Assembly (NCBI RefSeq): GCF_001514495.1
Contig: NZ_BCNM01000003.1
Span: 248,001-312,000, forward strand
Length of the DNA stretch: 64,000 nucleotides
Reading direction: 5' to 3'
Source: Paenibacillus pabuli NBRC 13638
GTDB taxonomy: Bacteria; Bacillota; Bacilli; Paenibacillales; Paenibacillaceae
How positions within the stretch are numbered: position 1 is the stretch's first letter; each line of letters opens with the position of its first letter. The notes under the pieces were generated by a model. It was not told the origin of the DNA, did not search any database, and saw only the letters and a program-made list of their open reading frames with translations. Below are positions 53,039-62,171 of this stretch, in pieces. The position numbers and the translations under genes are program-made.

Positions 53039-53134
53039 TCAGTAATCTTCTATTTTATCACCGGGATTCTTTCTATTCCAGAAACCTTGCTCAATTATCC
53101 AAGATTCTTTAATTAGCTCTGGCCAGACTTTAAA
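53039..53134 (-). pseudogene. Possible C-terminal toxin fragment
   Basis: The minus strand reads FKVWPELIKESWIIEQGFWN then RKNPGDKIEDY and a stop, with no start and a different frame upstream. The sequence looks like the end of a toxin tip or phage-type protein. The match is by impression only. Confidence 0.25.
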
Positions 53135-53172
53135 ATGTATTTATCCATGACGAAGTTCTTTTATGAACGTTC

Positions 53173-53206
53173 AAAAGAAGCCCATACACTGGTATGAGCT
53201 TCTTTC
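53173..53206. terminator. Bidirectional hairpin
   Basis: AAAGAAGCCCATAC pairs with GTATGAGCTTCTTT (one mismatch). It separates the toxin-remnant area from the SDR gene; 52982-53300 holds no intact gene. Confidence 0.65.
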
Positions 53207-53304
53207 ATATTTCAGTTATTTAATTTTTCGTGCTAACAGAACAGAAAAAAGAAGGCCTCATTATGACATCTTCCCATTCCTGATAGCCCTGCACTAAAGA
53301 CGGA

Positions 53305-54066
53305 TTAGTAGGAGCTCCAACCTGCATCTGCCGTAATCACGGTTCCGTTCACAAAGCTGGACTCGTCTGATCCTAGGAACAGAGCCACCTTGGCAATCTC
53401 TTCACTTGTTCCTATACGTGGGTTAGTCGCCATACCTAACTGCTGTCTTCCCGCACCAAACTGACTTAACCCCGCCATGGATGAACTAATATTGGTTGCT
53501 ACCGCCCCAGGAGCAATGGCGTTACAGCGAATGCCTTGCTCAGCGTACATGTAGCCTGTATTTTTGGTGAATCCAACCACAGCGTGTTTGGAAGCTGTGT
53601 AGGCTGCACCGGCCCGTCCACCGTTCAAGCCACCTGCTGATGCAATATTGACGATGACACCTTTTTGTTTCTCCAGGAAGATTGGCAGCACTTTACGAGT
53701 GGCACGCATAACACTGGTCGTGTTGATTGCAAATACTCTCTCCCATTTGTCATCGGACACATCAGCAGCCGGCTCCATGCCATCCATAATGCCAGCATTG
53801 TTCACCAGAACATCCACTGTTCCGTATGTGCTCACCGCAGTATCAATCAGGTTCTGGATATCTTCTTCTTTTGCCACATTGGCAAGCACCACAATGGCTT
53901 CGCCGCCCTGCGCCTTAATCTCATCCACGACCGTCTGTGCTGTCTCCGCATTGATATCCGATACGATTACCTTCGCTCCCTCCTGTGCGTACAATGTTGC
54001 AATCGCTCTACCCATACCGGAACCCGCACCTGTCACCACAGCCACTTTATCTTGAAGTTTCATCAT
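53305..54066 (-). CDS. Short-chain dehydrogenase/reductase
   Basis: A 253-residue classical SDR. The nucleotide-binding motif TGAGSGMG (residues 12-19), Asp in VSDINAET (NAD preference), NNAG (89-92), catalytic Ser in IASAGG, Tyr/Lys in YTASKHAV (YxxxK) and the C-terminal GTVITADAGW are all present. It resembles glucose-1-dehydrogenase/3-oxoacyl reductase-like enzymes that reduce small carbonyls. GGAGGATGATAC precedes the start. Divergent from the TetR gene with a shared palindromic operator at 54098, so it is almost certainly that repressor's target. Confidence 0.9.
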   Translation of the reverse strand: MMKLQDKVAVVTGAGSGMGRAIATLYAQEGAKVIVSDINAETAQTVVDEIKAQGGEAIVVLANVAKEEDIQNLIDTAVSTYGTVDVLVNNAGIMDGMEPAADVSDDKWERVFAINTTSVMRATRKVLPIFLEKQKGVIVNIASAGGLNGGRAGAAYTASKHAVVGFTKNTGYMYAEQGIRCNAIAPGAVATNISSSMAGLSQFGAGRQQLGMATNPRIGTSEEIAKVALFLGSDESSFVNGTVITADAGWSSY

Positions 54067-54097
54067 GTATCATCCTCCATGTATTCGTTTACAATAA

Positions 54098-54121
54098 GTT
54101 AACAAACAAATGTTCATTAAC
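54098..54121. promoter_or_regulatory. TetR-type operator
   Basis: GTTAACAAACAAATGTTCATTAAC: the arms GTTAA, AACA and TGTT, TTAAC are symmetric about the centre. It lies 32 bases upstream of the SDR start and in the divergent region shared with the TetR gene. Confidence 0.65.
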
Positions 54122-54253
54122 TCGTATCCTTAGTATAATAAGTCATAGCATTCCTGTTCAATCAGTAAAAGCATGCCCAAATGTACGTTAATCAACAATT
54201 TCCATGATGTATGTACTTTAACTTATAACTCGCTCTTCCAAGGAGGCTGTAGT

Positions 54254-54856
54254 ATGACTGAACTTCCGAACTCCATAGACCGAAGAATCAAGAAATCCAA
54301 AGCCGCGCTGAAGGATGCCCTCATCCAGTTAATGCAGAAGCAGCCGTTTAAGGAAATATCCATAACCGAGATCGTGCAGCTTGCGGATCTGAATCGAGGT
54401 ACCTTTTACAGACACTATCAATACAAAGAAGACCTGTTCAATGAAATGATCGATGATGTGATCAAGGATCTGGTGGCTTCTTTTCGTGAACCCTATCAGG
54501 ATATGGAACTTTTCCGAGTAAGTCATATGCCTTCTTCCGCAATCAAAATATTTGAACATGTGCATCAACATGCACCATTCTACACGCTTGTGGTGAAGTC
54601 CGAGGCCGCGTCCAACTTTCAACAAATGATCTGTGAGGTTCTTCGTAACCTTGCCTTGCAGGATCTCACTGAGGTTTTTCCTTCTCACATCAACCAGGAA
54701 CTGCTAGCCAGCTACCAGTCCCATGCGATCTTTGGCATGATCCTGGAGTGGATTCGGCAGGAATTCAAACACACCCCCGCCTATATGGCAGAGGAGTTAT
54801 TCAAAATCATTAATTTCAAGCCAGCCAATGCGGTGGTCCAGTCCAACCTCAAATAA
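54254..54856 (+). CDS. TetR-family regulator
   Basis: A 200-residue regulator. The HTH is at residues 10-55 (SKAALKDALIQLMQKQPFKE, then ITEIVQLADLNRGTFYRHY), followed by a helical ligand domain (FEHVHQHAPFYTLVVKSEAA and EWIRQEFKHTPAYMAEELF), with the TetR_C_33-type C-terminus typical of Firmicute regulators of oxidoreductases. CAAGGAGGCTG precedes the ATG at 54254; the frame extends upstream without an RBS. Terminator at 54901. Likely represses itself and the SDR. Confidence 0.85.
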   Translation: MTELPNSIDRRIKKSKAALKDALIQLMQKQPFKEISITEIVQLADLNRGTFYRHYQYKEDLFNEMIDDVIKDLVASFREPYQDMELFRVSHMPSSAIKIFEHVHQHAPFYTLVVKSEAASNFQQMICEVLRNLALQDLTEVFPSHINQELLASYQSHAIFGMILEWIRQEFKHTPAYMAEELFKIINFKPANAVVQSNLK

Positions 54857-54900
54857 TCCATCCAGACGTATTAATCCATGAAATCTGAATGAAAGTCAAA

Positions 54901-54943
54901 AAGCGACCGTTCCCAAATGCTTAACAAGGGACGGTCGCTTTGT
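54901..54943. terminator. Bidirectional terminator
   Basis: AAGCGACCGTTCCC pairs with GGGACGGTCGCTT, then TGTTT. It serves the TetR gene and the convergent xpaC-telA operon. Confidence 0.8.
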
Positions 54944-54962
54944 TTATTTATGAAAGTTAAAA

Positions 54963-56102
54963 TTATAGCCCCAGCTTCTGCCCTTTCTCCAACCGCTGAA
55001 TCTGCTGCTCCCCGGTATCCGCCAATTCACGGAACTGATTGATGGTTTCCCGCATCCGTGGCAGCGCCTCCTGCTTATAAGCGCTGATCGAGTCAAGCGC
55101 GGATAACACATCCGTGAATGCCTGCTTCATCGTATCCACCGAGATGCTGGCTTCATACGCCTGCTTTTGGATGGCAATCCCCTGATCCTTCAGCATTTTG
55201 GAAGTACCGGAGATCAGATCATTGGTCGTCCGGTTGAGCAGTTCAATTTTCTGCAATACAATCTTCTGATTATACAAAGCACTCGCTACAGTAACGGCAA
55301 TTTTCAGTGCCGAGATCGTTACATTCTTCGCCCGGTCAACCCCTCGAATCAGCTCCTTGTTGTTGCGGATGACAACTTCAATTGCCATGATGCCCTGCTG
55401 GTTCACCACCAGCATTTGCTGCAAATCCATGACCCGCTGACGCAGCGGGAATAGCACTTCTTCCGTGATAAAGCGGACTTTTTCCGGGTCCTCGTTACGC
55501 ACTTTGGCGGCTTCGATCTGTGCGTCAATCGACTCATCCATCAGCACGCCGAGCTGAATTTCCTTTTGCAGTCGTTTGGTGAGTTCCCGCAGATTCTGCT
55601 GTTCTATCTCCAGTGTGGTGTTGTCGTTTCTCAAGGTTGCTCTGCCTTTATCCAAAGAGGTCACAATGTCGGCGATGACCGCGTCGGCCTTCTGGTATTT
55701 AAGAAAGTAGGCCCGCAGCGGATTGAACAATTTGCCGAGGAATCCGGTCTTGGCGAAATCGACCACGCTCGGGTCGAGATCCTTCAATTGCATATGCAGC
55801 TCGGTCAAGCCTTTGGCAACCTGACCGCCCTCGTCTCCCGTCTTGGACAGATGTCCAACGGAGACTTGAAGCAGTGCGTTTTTCTCGGAAGAGGATCTCA
55901 TGGTGTTCATGCCAAAACCGTCAATGGATTGCAGAATCTCTTTGCGTTTCTCCAAAGATTCGAGATCCAGGGTCATGATCATCTCCACGTTGGCATTGGC
56001 GACTTGCTGCAGCTCCGCTACCTCGGCGGGTACAGGTTTTACTTCTTCCTCTATCACCTTCTGTATTTCCTTCTGGCTAGGTATCTCCATCGAAAACGAC
56101 AT
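54963..56102 (-). CDS. telA: TelA/YaaN-family toxic anion resistance protein
   Basis: A 379-residue helical, mostly coiled-coil cytoplasmic protein matching the TelA family (tellurite and toxic-anion resistance): segments VGHLSKTGDEGGQVAKGLTE, LGKLFNPLRAYFLKYQKADA and RVMDLQQMLVVNQQGIMAIE are typical, as is the C-terminal QIQRLEKGQ. It is the last gene of a three-gene operon with xpaC and a VWA protein. In B. subtilis xpaC and yaaN are adjacent; the VWA gene is an extra. The molecular role is unclear, perhaps membrane or stress-related. Confidence 0.85.
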   Translation of the reverse strand: MSFSMEIPSQKEIQKVIEEEVKPVPAEVAELQQVANANVEMIMTLDLESLEKRKEILQSIDGFGMNTMRSSSEKNALLQVSVGHLSKTGDEGGQVAKGLTELHMQLKDLDPSVVDFAKTGFLGKLFNPLRAYFLKYQKADAVIADIVTSLDKGRATLRNDNTTLEIEQQNLRELTKRLQKEIQLGVLMDESIDAQIEAAKVRNEDPEKVRFITEEVLFPLRQRVMDLQQMLVVNQQGIMAIEVVIRNNKELIRGVDRAKNVTISALKIAVTVASALYNQKIVLQKIELLNRTTNDLISGTSKMLKDQGIAIQKQAYEASISVDTMKQAFTDVLSALDSISAYKQEALPRMRETINQFRELADTGEQQIQRLEKGQKLGL

Positions 56103-56178
56103 CCAAGTTCCCCCTTCAATTACGTGCTATATACAATAATGAACTTTACACTTGATTACTTTGAGCGCACTACCCGTG

Positions 56179-57867
56179 CTACATCTGTACGTTGAACAGG
56201 TTTCCTATTTTGTACACCACATCGTCGGTATCCGCGTTAATGCTCGCCGCTTCGTTAATGCTGGAGATGCTCTCCAAAGCTTTGATGTCCGCGTTGTAAC
56301 CAATCGTATAGATCGGTACTTTGTACGTCTCGACCAGATCACGAATATCTTTCAGTGTATGACCTTCGTTGGTCTCTCCATCACTTAGGACAAAGATCAG
56401 TGGCTTCACATTCGGATTCGCAGCCATATAATCTTCCAGCATCTTCATCGCCACAACGATTCCATCAAAGGTTGCCGTACCTCCACTCGCTTGCAGGCTA
56501 TCCACCGTACCCACAAACATGGACTGTTGGTTCGTATCATACTTGGCAATCGGCAGGTTCACGGTTACTCCACTGGAGTAGGAAACGAGACCGATACTAT
56601 TGTCTGTGCCCAGAAACTTCTGTCCTTTGCGCAGGGATTCCTTGAGACGGTTCAGCGGTTCCCCGGCCATACTGCCGGATACGTCGGTTACAAATACGGC
56701 TGCAATGGGTTTACTGCCGTTCTTTTTCTCTTTCCATACTTTCTGCGCAGACAGCAGGGTACCGCCATCCACGGTGTTCAATTCGGACTTGTAATCCTGC
56801 AAGCCGTTGAAGCCGAATTCCTCAGCCGATTGCTGATACTTCGCCTGGGTTACGAATTCCGCATACTTCTTAATGATTTCTTGCTTGTTCTGCGGCAGCT
56901 GCCCCAGTGCATACAGCGGGCTGTCATGTCTTACGCCAAAAGGGGTAAAGACGTATCCGCTTTTCAGATCTGCGGTGTTTACGTAAGTCTGGTATTCCAG
57001 TACAAATGCGTCCAGCCGCCCTGACTTGGCTGCCTCACGCATCTGAATCGTTGTGGAGGCCGTAAACGGTACATTCGCCTGGAACTTCTCAAAACCCTGG
57101 ATCGCCTTCTCTCCAAGCGGATTAGAGCTGTCATATGTGTTGAGTGCAGTCACAAGAAAGTTCAATCCTGTGGAACTGGCAAACGGATCGGTGTACCCCA
57201 TCGCAAGCTCATTGTTGGCAATCGCTTCGGTCACGGTTTTTACATTCACCGAGCCGTACGTGTCGACCAGCGCATCATATTTGGCTTTGGAGATGACGAT
57301 CCCTGGAACGTTCCCCACCAGTCTTTTGGATACCAGATCTGTCTTCACACCGCTTGCGGCGACCATCTCGCCCCATAACTCATTCGAGGGGGTAAACGCA
57401 TCAGGCACATATTTGCCGGACTTGATATAATCGGCCGCTGTACCGGATGCGATATTGCGTAATTTCACGGAGACCTGCTTACCGCCAACGGTAATGTTAG
57501 CCTTGTTGAACTCTTCGCTCACCTCAGTCAACCAGCCATCTGCTCCGGTTCCCGCCTTTTCAATCGAAGAAAAGATCTCTACATAATCATTCGTTGTATT
57601 CTCGACCGTGATCGGAAATTTGGAGATGTCCGGCAGGGATTCTGCCACATCCACCGGATCGAGATCAATCTGCCCCTTCACGGGTTCGGCCGTTGCTGGT
57701 GCAATATCTGCATACAGCTTGCCTAACTCTTTGCCTGCGTTCTCTGTCGTCACCTGTGTACTGGATTTACCAACGTTTGACGTCAGTGTAATCCCTGCAT
57801 ATACGAGACCAAATACGAGTACCAGCATCATGATTGATATGAAAAAAAACTTCCCTTTCTTCGCCAT
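56179..57867 (-). CDS. Membrane-anchored solute-binding-like / VWA domain protein
   Basis: A 562-residue protein with an N-terminal membrane anchor (residues 6-28). Residues 85-350 look like a periplasmic-type solute-binding fold (KVRL..SGTAADYIKSGKYVPD, PFASSTGLNFLVTALNTYDS). Residues 385-560 are a von Willebrand A domain with a complete MIDAS: DVSGSM (395-400), a Thr in SGGTATFDG, and Asp in VLSDGETNEG. Such proteins bind a ligand with the first part and a metal-dependent protein partner with the second. It lies between xpaC and telA, 13 bases after the former, hence co-expressed. The order VWA-telA suggests a complex. Confidence 0.8.
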   Translation of the reverse strand: MAKKGKFFFISIMMLVLVFGLVYAGITLTSNVGKSSTQVTTENAGKELGKLYADIAPATAEPVKGQIDLDPVDVAESLPDISKFPITVENTTNDYVEIFSSIEKAGTGADGWLTEVSEEFNKANITVGGKQVSVKLRNIASGTAADYIKSGKYVPDAFTPSNELWGEMVAASGVKTDLVSKRLVGNVPGIVISKAKYDALVDTYGSVNVKTVTEAIANNELAMGYTDPFASSTGLNFLVTALNTYDSSNPLGEKAIQGFEKFQANVPFTASTTIQMREAAKSGRLDAFVLEYQTYVNTADLKSGYVFTPFGVRHDSPLYALGQLPQNKQEIIKKYAEFVTQAKYQQSAEEFGFNGLQDYKSELNTVDGGTLLSAQKVWKEKKNGSKPIAAVFVTDVSGSMAGEPLNRLKESLRKGQKFLGTDNSIGLVSYSSGVTVNLPIAKYDTNQQSMFVGTVDSLQASGGTATFDGIVVAMKMLEDYMAANPNVKPLIFVLSDGETNEGHTLKDIRDLVETYKVPIYTIGYNADIKALESISSINEAASINADTDDVVYKIGNLFNVQM

Positions 57868-57879
57868 ACGTACAACCCC

Positions 57880-58620
57880 TCACTGTCTGTATAATTTGGT
57901 GTGCTTGATCAATTGGTCAATTTCCTGCATACAAGGCATCTGTTCGATATCTCCCGCTTCAAAGCTGTCCAGGCGGGAGATCTCCAGCATCAACTGGTCG
58001 AGCTTCAACAGAATTTCCTCATTGGTATGAAGCGAGTTTTTCACATAGCTCAGGTAATCGTTATATACTTTGGTTTTCTCTTGAAATAACTTTTGGGGAA
58101 GTGTTGCGGATTTGGACTTCATCAGGCTGGCGTACTCCGCTTCATCGAACACATGGAGTCGGTTAAGTACACTTCGGATGTTGAGATATAACAGCTTCTC
58201 CACTTCAAGAGTGACCGAAGCAAATTTCTTGTAGCTCAGTTCTCCCGGGTCAAAGCGCTGATTCAGCACGTTCAGGAGGGTTTCTTTCTTTTTCTTCATG
58301 CGGCTCAATTGGGATAATCCCAGTGTGATATCTTCCTCAAGCACTTTAATGCGTTGATAAAAGGATAACGCTTCCACATAATCTTCATGGGATTCGATCT
58401 GCTTCACAGGCAAGACTACTGGCTGTCTGAACAACAAGGTGTAGCTTCCATAGAAGAGAGCCAGTACGCTGCCAAACAGAAAGGTCACCGAGAGTGCTGT
58501 TGTAAATGCTCCCCCACTAAATCCCAGTCCGATGAATCCTGGTGAGAACAATAGAACATTCATGACCACAACGCCGAAGATCAGCCCCAGCAGTTTTATG
58601 TACTTTATCATGTAAATCAT
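57880..58620 (-). CDS. xpaC: XpaC-family membrane protein
   Basis: A 246-residue protein with two N-terminal membrane helices (residues 7-27 and 37-60) and a long helical cytoplasmic part (FYQRIKVLEEDITLGLSQLS, VLNRLHVFDEAEYASLMKSK, SYVKNSLHTNEEILLKLDQL). This is the 5-bromo-4-chloroindolyl phosphate hydrolysis (XpaC) family, whose true function is unclear. The family normally precedes telA/yaaN. AAGGAGGTCGG lies directly before the ATG at 58620; an internal ATG at 58611 is possible. Confidence 0.8.
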   Translation of the reverse strand: MIYMIKYIKLLGLIFGVVVMNVLLFSPGFIGLGFSGGAFTTALSVTFLFGSVLALFYGSYTLLFRQPVVLPVKQIESHEDYVEALSFYQRIKVLEEDITLGLSQLSRMKKKKETLLNVLNQRFDPGELSYKKFASVTLEVEKLLYLNIRSVLNRLHVFDEAEYASLMKSKSATLPQKLFQEKTKVYNDYLSYVKNSLHTNEEILLKLDQLMLEISRLDSFEAGDIEQMPCMQEIDQLIKHTKLYRQ

Positions 58621-58909
58621 CCGACCTCCTTTAGCGCTATGTGCTGGACCTTTATGTCGATATTTACCATTGGAACTTTATTTCATTGTACATGATGTGG
58701 CTGCATTCGGGTGGATTAATATGGATAATCATAATATACGTGGCTTGGGCTTATCCCATTTCATCTTTAAAGGGACAACGTGGATAAGATTTTGTAACCT
58801 CTGTAAACAAGTCGGGTGCCCTCGAACAATCGTGGCGGAAAAAGAAATGTTATCAGGTAATACGTGGAAATACGGCGTGCGTGTCATTTTTTATATAGGG
58901 CTTGTTCGA

Positions 58910-58947
58910 TAAAAAGCAAAAACACCCCGACGCCAGCGCCGGAGTGA
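58910..58947 (-). terminator. Terminator after the Uma2-type gene
   Basis: On the minus strand CACTCCGGCGCTGGCGTCGG plus GGTG forms a hairpin followed by TTTTTG. The rest of 58621-58996 shows no gene. Confidence 0.65.
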
Positions 58948-58996
58948 ATAATATTGTGTTCTTCTTATAAATACCTTAGAGCAGATCTGTTCGGAT

Positions 58997-59569
58997 CTAT
59001 TCAGCATTCAGCTTGAATAAATTCCGAAGCGGAATCTCCAGTTCCGGATATAACACCGATTGAATCGTTTCTTGCTCTGTGTACAGATGACGGTTCTGGT
59101 AACTGCCTTCTTCCAATGTGTACACATGAACGGTCTGATTGCCAGGGTCAACAATCCAGTATTCATTCACACCATATTTCTGATACAGATTAAACTTCTC
59201 ATTAAAATCCTTCAGCGCAGTTGAAGGAGACAGCACTTCTATAATGAGAGACGGCGCACCCTGACAGCCATTTTTGGAAATTTGGTCTTTGGAACAAACC
59301 ACCGACAGATCCGGTTGTACCACATGGTCAGGTACGTCATATTGTTCATTCTCGCTGAAATACACATCAAAGGGTGCAACAAATACGAAACATTTTCGAT
59401 TCTGAAAAAAAGTACGCAGGGAGAAGTGCAGCTCACCCACAATAAACTGGTGTACTGAGGTGGGTGCTGGAGACGTGCTGTAAGCTTTCCCGTTAATTAA
59501 CTCCCAAGTTCCCTCCCAGGTCAGCCAATCCTGAAAGCTATACATTCCTGTACCGTCCGGGCTTGCCAC
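58997..59569 (-). CDS. Uma2-family PD-(D/E)XK nuclease-like protein
   Basis: A 190-residue protein of the Uma2 (DUF820) family: N-terminal ELINGKAYS-type segment (WELINGKAYSTSP, residues 20-32), then HVVQPDLSVV (Asp about 83) and PSLIIEVLSPST (Glu about 111) that form the restriction-like catalytic core, then KYGVNEYWIVDPGNQTVHVY. The family is expanded in Cyanobacteria and some Firmicutes, with unknown biological role. GGAGGTTGG lies 8 bases before a GTG start. Separate transcription unit. Confidence 0.85.
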   Translation of the reverse strand: MASPDGTGMYSFQDWLTWEGTWELINGKAYSTSPAPTSVHQFIVGELHFSLRTFFQNRKCFVFVAPFDVYFSENEQYDVPDHVVQPDLSVVCSKDQISKNGCQGAPSLIIEVLSPSTALKDFNEKFNLYQKYGVNEYWIVDPGNQTVHVYTLEEGSYQNRHLYTEQETIQSVLYPELEIPLRNLFKLNAE

Positions 59570-59655
59570 ACGTCCAACCTCCTTTGATCCCTGATCAGCA
59601 TTTTGCTCTCACTATATCATTGCATTGCTGACTTTGTGGTCAACTCTTCCTTTTT

Positions 59656-61977
59656 TTACGATATCATAAACTCCGGTTTGCTTCGTGTTGTGCGCACATC
59701 CACCACTTTCCCGGCACAGCCGTTGTCACCCAGCGCCTGAAATGCAACCCGCACGCTGTCTTTACCTGATGTAACCGTCTCAGGGATGTCATAGGTAACG
59801 TAGAATACTTCGCCAATCTTGTTCATATGAATCCGCTGTTCACCCACCATAGTTCCATCTACAGCGATACTAAATGTTCTCTCATACTTCGTACCCTCTC
59901 GTTCAAATGAAGACCAATCCCCACCCCAGTACGCCACGCATAGAACATTCGGTGCAGAACCGTCCACCGCCAGCTGGTAGCTGAAATAGGCCCCGCTGAC
60001 ACCAAAGGCTTCCCGCCACATATGCAGCTTGTTGCGGCTGTCTGTGTACGAACCGTTATGATGTTCGGCACGGCAATTGCTATCCAATTGATGTCCAATC
60101 TCATCCTGCTGACCGTCAGGTTGTACCCTGTCGATGGTAATATCATTTAACTCCTTCTCCAAAGCATCTCCTGCATCGTTAAACGGCCAATATACGGTAT
60201 AGAACTCATGATGTATATCATAGAACGGGATCAGCTTCACCGGGTTGCCGTCGGAGGTGACATCCTTGCTGATCTCAAACGTCAATGTCCCAGCATCCAC
60301 CACCTTGATCCACTCCCTCACATCCTCCTGTTCTGTCCAGATTACAGGCACAGGTGCAGTTTTGGGATTCAGTGCCGTCTCGTCCACAATGGTATCCTCA
60401 GGCAGCCCTTCGCTTCCGAGTGCTCCTGCCAGTACAATCGGGCCGTACAGGAATGCCACCTTATGTGCATCATCCCGGGACGTGTATTGGTGGAGCGACA
60501 TCGGCAGCGTGATGGTGATGACATCGCCGGCAGTCCATGTGCGGTCGATGGAGAGGTATCCGGCTTCCATCCGGGTATACGGATGGGTCATATCCCCGTT
60601 GAGCGTTGCCGTCATGGGCTCTTGCAGCCATGAGGGCACGCGTAGTCTAAGATTGGCCGAGGCGCTGCCTTCGGTGATCGTCAGGGTTACCTTTTCCGAA
60701 TAAGGAAAGTCAGTTTCGAGCTTCAGGGATATCCCCTGTGAAGTCCAGTCCAATTGGGAAGCGATATACAGATTGATGTACAGATCCTGTTCATCCTCGA
60801 AATAGATTGCCTCGGCGTATTTGCCCGGGTTCTCCATACCAGACCCTGTGCAGCACCACCAGGCGGTGTCGTGCGTTCCATAGATTTTATAGTGCCCTTG
60901 CAGGGTTGATGCAAAATACGTTTTGTTCCCTGTGTCCGGGTCCTGCGTGCCCAGGATGTGGTTGTAGATGGCGTTTTCATAATAGTCCATATAGGCACTG
61001 TCGTGGTTCCAGACGTAGAGTTGTTTGGTCAATTGCAACATGTTGTGGGTACAGCAGCTCTCTCCGGTTTTGATGCCCAGACTCTCCATGCCTTTGGCTT
61101 CATAATGCTCTGAAATACTCGTCGCACCAAATACGTAAGAACGATGATGAACCGTGGTGTCCCAGAAGAACTCCGCCGCTGTCCGGTAACTCTCATGGGT
61201 ATGGTCCTGGTTGTAAATTTCGGCTGCACCGATGACTTTCGGAATTTGTGTATTGGCATGTCTGCCCTGAAGATCGTCCCGCTTCTGTTCCAATGGTCTG
61301 AGGATCAATTGATGGGTGAACTTGTTAGCAATCTCAAGATATAAGGCCTTGCCCGTAATTCCATACAAATGTGCAAAGACTTCATTCATGCCCCCGTGCT
61401 CACTTTGAAGCATCGACTGCATCTGTTCTTCGGTCATCGGCAGCAGGCCCTCTACAGCCCAGTCAGCAAAACGTGTGACCACCCCAAGTGCCTGCTGATT
61501 CCCCGTTAATTTATAAGCGTCAATGAGACCGCGGTAGATTTTGTGTACGCTGTACCAGGGCACCCAGTAATCCCCGATGTTAAAGCCACCAATATTTTCT
61601 GCTCGAAAAGCCATGCGGAAAGCTTCTTCCGACAAGCCACCAATGTACCCGCTTCCCGTGGTCTGTTGAATGGATGCAAGCTCGCTGACGGCATAATCCA
61701 GTGTTTGTTTTAGCGTTTCATTGCGTGTCGCCTGATAGGTCACAGCCAGGGCAGACAGATAATGACCAAGGGAATGTCCGCTGATGGAGCGCGCCTCCCA
61801 ACCGGCGTAGCGTTCCTTTTTGGCAGGTAATCCGTGAACCTCAAAGCATGGTGCCAAAAATCGGTCAATGTCCAGCGATAACAAATACCGTTCTCCCACC
61901 TGTTGTGACGTTTGGAAAACACCATTTAACAGATCCACATGCTCAGGTCCCAAAAACCCCTTCTTCGTTTCAATCAT
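59656..61977 (-). CDS. Glycoside hydrolase family 127 (beta-L-arabinofuranosidase type)
   Basis: A 773-residue cytoplasmic enzyme. The N-terminal (alpha/alpha)6 barrel has WEARSISGHSLGHYLSALAV and GDYWVPWYSVHKIYRGLIDA. The zinc and nucleophile residues of GH127 are visible: Glu306 and Cys308 in TGESCCTHNML, Cys375-Cys376 in DTAWWCCTGSGMEN, matching the Glu-x-Cys...Cys-Cys arrangement of HypBA1. C-terminal beta-sandwiches follow (LYINLYIASQLDW and VSGAYFSYQLAVDG). It likely releases L-arabinose from plant arabinan or hydroxyproline-linked chains taken up by the cell. Divergent from the AraC regulator at 62172. Confidence 0.9.
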   Translation of the reverse strand: MIETKKGFLGPEHVDLLNGVFQTSQQVGERYLLSLDIDRFLAPCFEVHGLPAKKERYAGWEARSISGHSLGHYLSALAVTYQATRNETLKQTLDYAVSELASIQQTTGSGYIGGLSEEAFRMAFRAENIGGFNIGDYWVPWYSVHKIYRGLIDAYKLTGNQQALGVVTRFADWAVEGLLPMTEEQMQSMLQSEHGGMNEVFAHLYGITGKALYLEIANKFTHQLILRPLEQKRDDLQGRHANTQIPKVIGAAEIYNQDHTHESYRTAAEFFWDTTVHHRSYVFGATSISEHYEAKGMESLGIKTGESCCTHNMLQLTKQLYVWNHDSAYMDYYENAIYNHILGTQDPDTGNKTYFASTLQGHYKIYGTHDTAWWCCTGSGMENPGKYAEAIYFEDEQDLYINLYIASQLDWTSQGISLKLETDFPYSEKVTLTITEGSASANLRLRVPSWLQEPMTATLNGDMTHPYTRMEAGYLSIDRTWTAGDVITITLPMSLHQYTSRDDAHKVAFLYGPIVLAGALGSEGLPEDTIVDETALNPKTAPVPVIWTEQEDVREWIKVVDAGTLTFEISKDVTSDGNPVKLIPFYDIHHEFYTVYWPFNDAGDALEKELNDITIDRVQPDGQQDEIGHQLDSNCRAEHHNGSYTDSRNKLHMWREAFGVSGAYFSYQLAVDGSAPNVLCVAYWGGDWSSFEREGTKYERTFSIAVDGTMVGEQRIHMNKIGEVFYVTYDIPETVTSGKDSVRVAFQALGDNGCAGKVVDVRTTRSKPEFMIS

Positions 61978-62171
61978 TATGCTCGCTCCTCCTTGGTATG
62001 TAGTCGATATGTCGTTATACTCTAATGAATGTATAAAGGGTAAAATCCGTGTTACGACTTATATATTCCATGCGACCTTTCACAACCCAATCCTTGAACA
62101 TCCTCATATTATCAAATAAAATACAAGTACATCAGACTCATAATCCAAGAAAAGGTGGAGAAATCCGTCCT

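Noticed and set aside
58670..58912. 80-codon plus-strand frame between xpaC and the Uma2-type gene
   Set aside because: No RBS, no recognisable motif, and it reads towards a convergent terminator. Treated as non-coding.
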